Part shown: positions 23,828 through 24,786 of the stretch, piece by piece
Numbering within the stretch: position 1 is the first letter of the stretch
How the letters are laid out: each line of letters opens with the position of its first letter
The notes under the pieces: generated by a model
Told to the model about the DNA's origin: nothing
The model's input: only the letters and a program-made list of their open reading frames with translations
Database searches by the model: none
Assembly (NCBI GenBank): GCA_050331475.1
Contig: JBHJGU010000044.1
Coordinates: 1-24,786, forward strand
From: JBHJGU01 sp050331475
GTDB lineage: Bacteria; Pseudomonadota; Alphaproteobacteria; Caulobacterales; Maricaulaceae
Length of the DNA: 24,786 nt
Reading direction: 5' to 3'
Position numbers and translations under genes: made by a program

Positions 23828-24786
23828 CTAGCTAATCGGAGAAACATAGCCGGGTGGTTTGACGGTCAGCACGGAGCAGTCCGCCCGGTGCAACACATCC
23901 TCTGCGGTGTTGCCGATCAACAGACCGGGCACGCCGGTGCGTGCGATTGTGCCCATCACCAGAAGGTCGGCGCCGACGCGGCGCGCATGCTCGGGGATGG
24001 CGTCGCGCGCAACACCGCGCAACAGTCGCGGGGTCAGGCGTGTCGGGCCGGACCCGTCCACAAAGGCGTCATGGATTAACGTGTTGAGCGCATTGCGACA
24101 CTCCGCCTCCAGGTCGTCGCGATAGCGCGCGGGCTCTGCGGTGTCGGAGGTCCAGCGCGCGACCAATTCTTCGCCCGGCGCATCCCACACGTGGACGACC
24201 TCGATCGCGGCTTCGTCCAGGGCGGCCAAAGCCGCCGCAGTGTGCAGGATAGAGCGGTTGAGCGCGTTTTGGGTCTCCGGCTCGGCGGCGTCCCAGGTGT
24301 CCACATCCACCGCGGCGACGATTGTGCGCGTCTGCGCCCGCGCATCGGGCCGGCGCAACCAAACCGGCGCGGGGCATTTTCGCAAAAGATGCTGATCGGT
24401 GCTCGCGAAGATGAAGGTCTGCAAGCCGGAGAGCTTTTCCGCAGATTTCACCACCAGGTCATAGCCGGTTTCGCGCACCGCCCTGATGACCTCGATAAAG
24501 GTCTTGCCCGTTCGCACATCTAAGGCCGGGGGCTGGGCTAGCTCAGCGTCGGTGACCAGGTCGCCAAGCTTGGCGCGTCGGGCTTGGACCAGGTCGGCGG
24601 CGATGGTCTCCGCGGCCACGCCTGCGGCGCGCGCCATCCGCGCAAGGTCGCGCGGCGGTTCCACCACGCTGAGCAGGGTCAGCCGCGCGTCCGCCCGGGC
24701 CGCCAAGCCCGCGGCGTGGCTCACTGCGGCGATGTCCTCCGCACCGCCGGACACGACGACGAGTATAGAGTTCAGGTGAGGGGCGG
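23828..24786 (-). CDS. Tandem universal stress protein (UspE-like), 5' end beyond window
   Basis: At least 319 residues are present and two UspA domains are seen. The frame is open to the window edge and reads HLNSILVVVSGGAEDIA, a normal first Usp strand, so the GTG at 24754 is probably internal and the true start lies just inside or beyond the edge. Domain 1 ends with FASTDQHLLRKCPAPVWLRRP, the pattern seen in E. coli UspE. Domain 2 ends with MGTIARTGVPGLLIGNTAEDVL and SVLTVKP, the nucleotide-loop region; its G-x2-G is changed to G-x2-A (GTIA), so ATP binding is uncertain. Tandem Usp proteins are cytoplasmic and usually induced by growth arrest, oxidative or envelope stress. Confidence 0.88.
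   Translation of the reverse strand, partial: APHLNSILVVVSGGAEDIAAVSHAAGLAARADARLTLLSVVEPPRDLARMARAAGVAAETIAADLVQARRAKLGDLVTDAELAQPPALDVRTGKTFIEVIRAVRETGYDLVVKSAEKLSGLQTFIFASTDQHLLRKCPAPVWLRRPDARAQTRTIVAAVDVDTWDAAEPETQNALNRSILHTAAALAALDEAAIEVVHVWDAPGEELVARWTSDTAEPARYRDDLEAECRNALNTLIHDAFVDGSGPTRLTPRLLRGVARDAIPEHARRVGADLLVMGTIARTGVPGLLIGNTAEDVLHRADCSVLTVKPPGYVSPIS

Noticed and set aside
23061..24786. Integrated element with attachment repeats at tRNA-Ser
   Set aside because: I looked for a second copy of the tRNA 3' end (GGGTTCGAATCCC region) downstream and found none; no integrase gene is present in the window.
1..24786. CRISPR array, insertion sequence or toxin-antitoxin system
   Set aside because: No regularly spaced repeats, transposase motifs or paired small toxin/antitoxin frames were seen on either strand.

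Overview
This GC-rich window (about two thirds G+C by eye) looks like the chromosome of an alphaproteobacterium, most likely in or near Caulobacterales/Hyphomonadales. The reasons are the recG-sdhE-mfd arrangement, a PopA-like REC-REC-degenerate-GGDEF protein next to mfd, an AGAGCGTTTTC-type intergenic palindrome of the kind common in alphaproteobacteria, and the general gene style. The placement is inferred from gene content and motifs read by eye; no database search was run.

1-7816: a light/oxidative-damage and membrane-lipid island made of two convergent transcription units. The plus-strand unit holds the remnant of a DUF6134-type gene broken by an in-frame TAA, a prokaryotic Fe-S photolyase/cryptochrome (four cysteines with the spacing of Agrobacterium PhrB) and an SDR oxidoreductase, joined by GTGA/ATGA overlaps. 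The minus-strand unit holds a class I CPD photolyase (phrB), a COG2907-type FAD amine-oxidase-like protein, a DUF1365 protein and a cyclopropane-fatty-acid-synthase-family methyltransferase, the first three also joined by 4-base overlaps. The units meet at a palindromic element at 2791-2840. Together they suggest DNA photorepair combined with modification of unsaturated acyl chains in phospholipids.

7817-14328: envelope genes kdsA and hldE (Kdo and heptose precursors for LPS inner core), a DUF3089 hydrolase-like protein lacking the usual nucleophilic serine, a DUF502 two-TM membrane protein, and recG, whose 3' end overlaps the DUF502 gene antiparallel by 104 bp.

14411-19596: sdhE, mfd and, convergent with mfd, a PopA-like cyclic-di-GMP effector with an intact RxxD I-site and a lost GGDEF active site.

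19597-22371: a 396-bp regulatory gap with an 11-bp-periodic GTTCAG direct repeat, then scoAB (3-oxoacid CoA-transferase, ketone-body/acetoacetate use), then a convergent ECF sigma factor and zinc-finger anti-sigma pair.

22372-24786: a gene-poor stretch with several small inverted repeats, one tRNA-Ser(UGA), a 79-residue two-TM protein of unknown function with less GC-rich DNA around it, and a tandem universal stress protein that runs off the right edge of the window. No CRISPR array, insertion sequence, rRNA or complete mobile element was seen.
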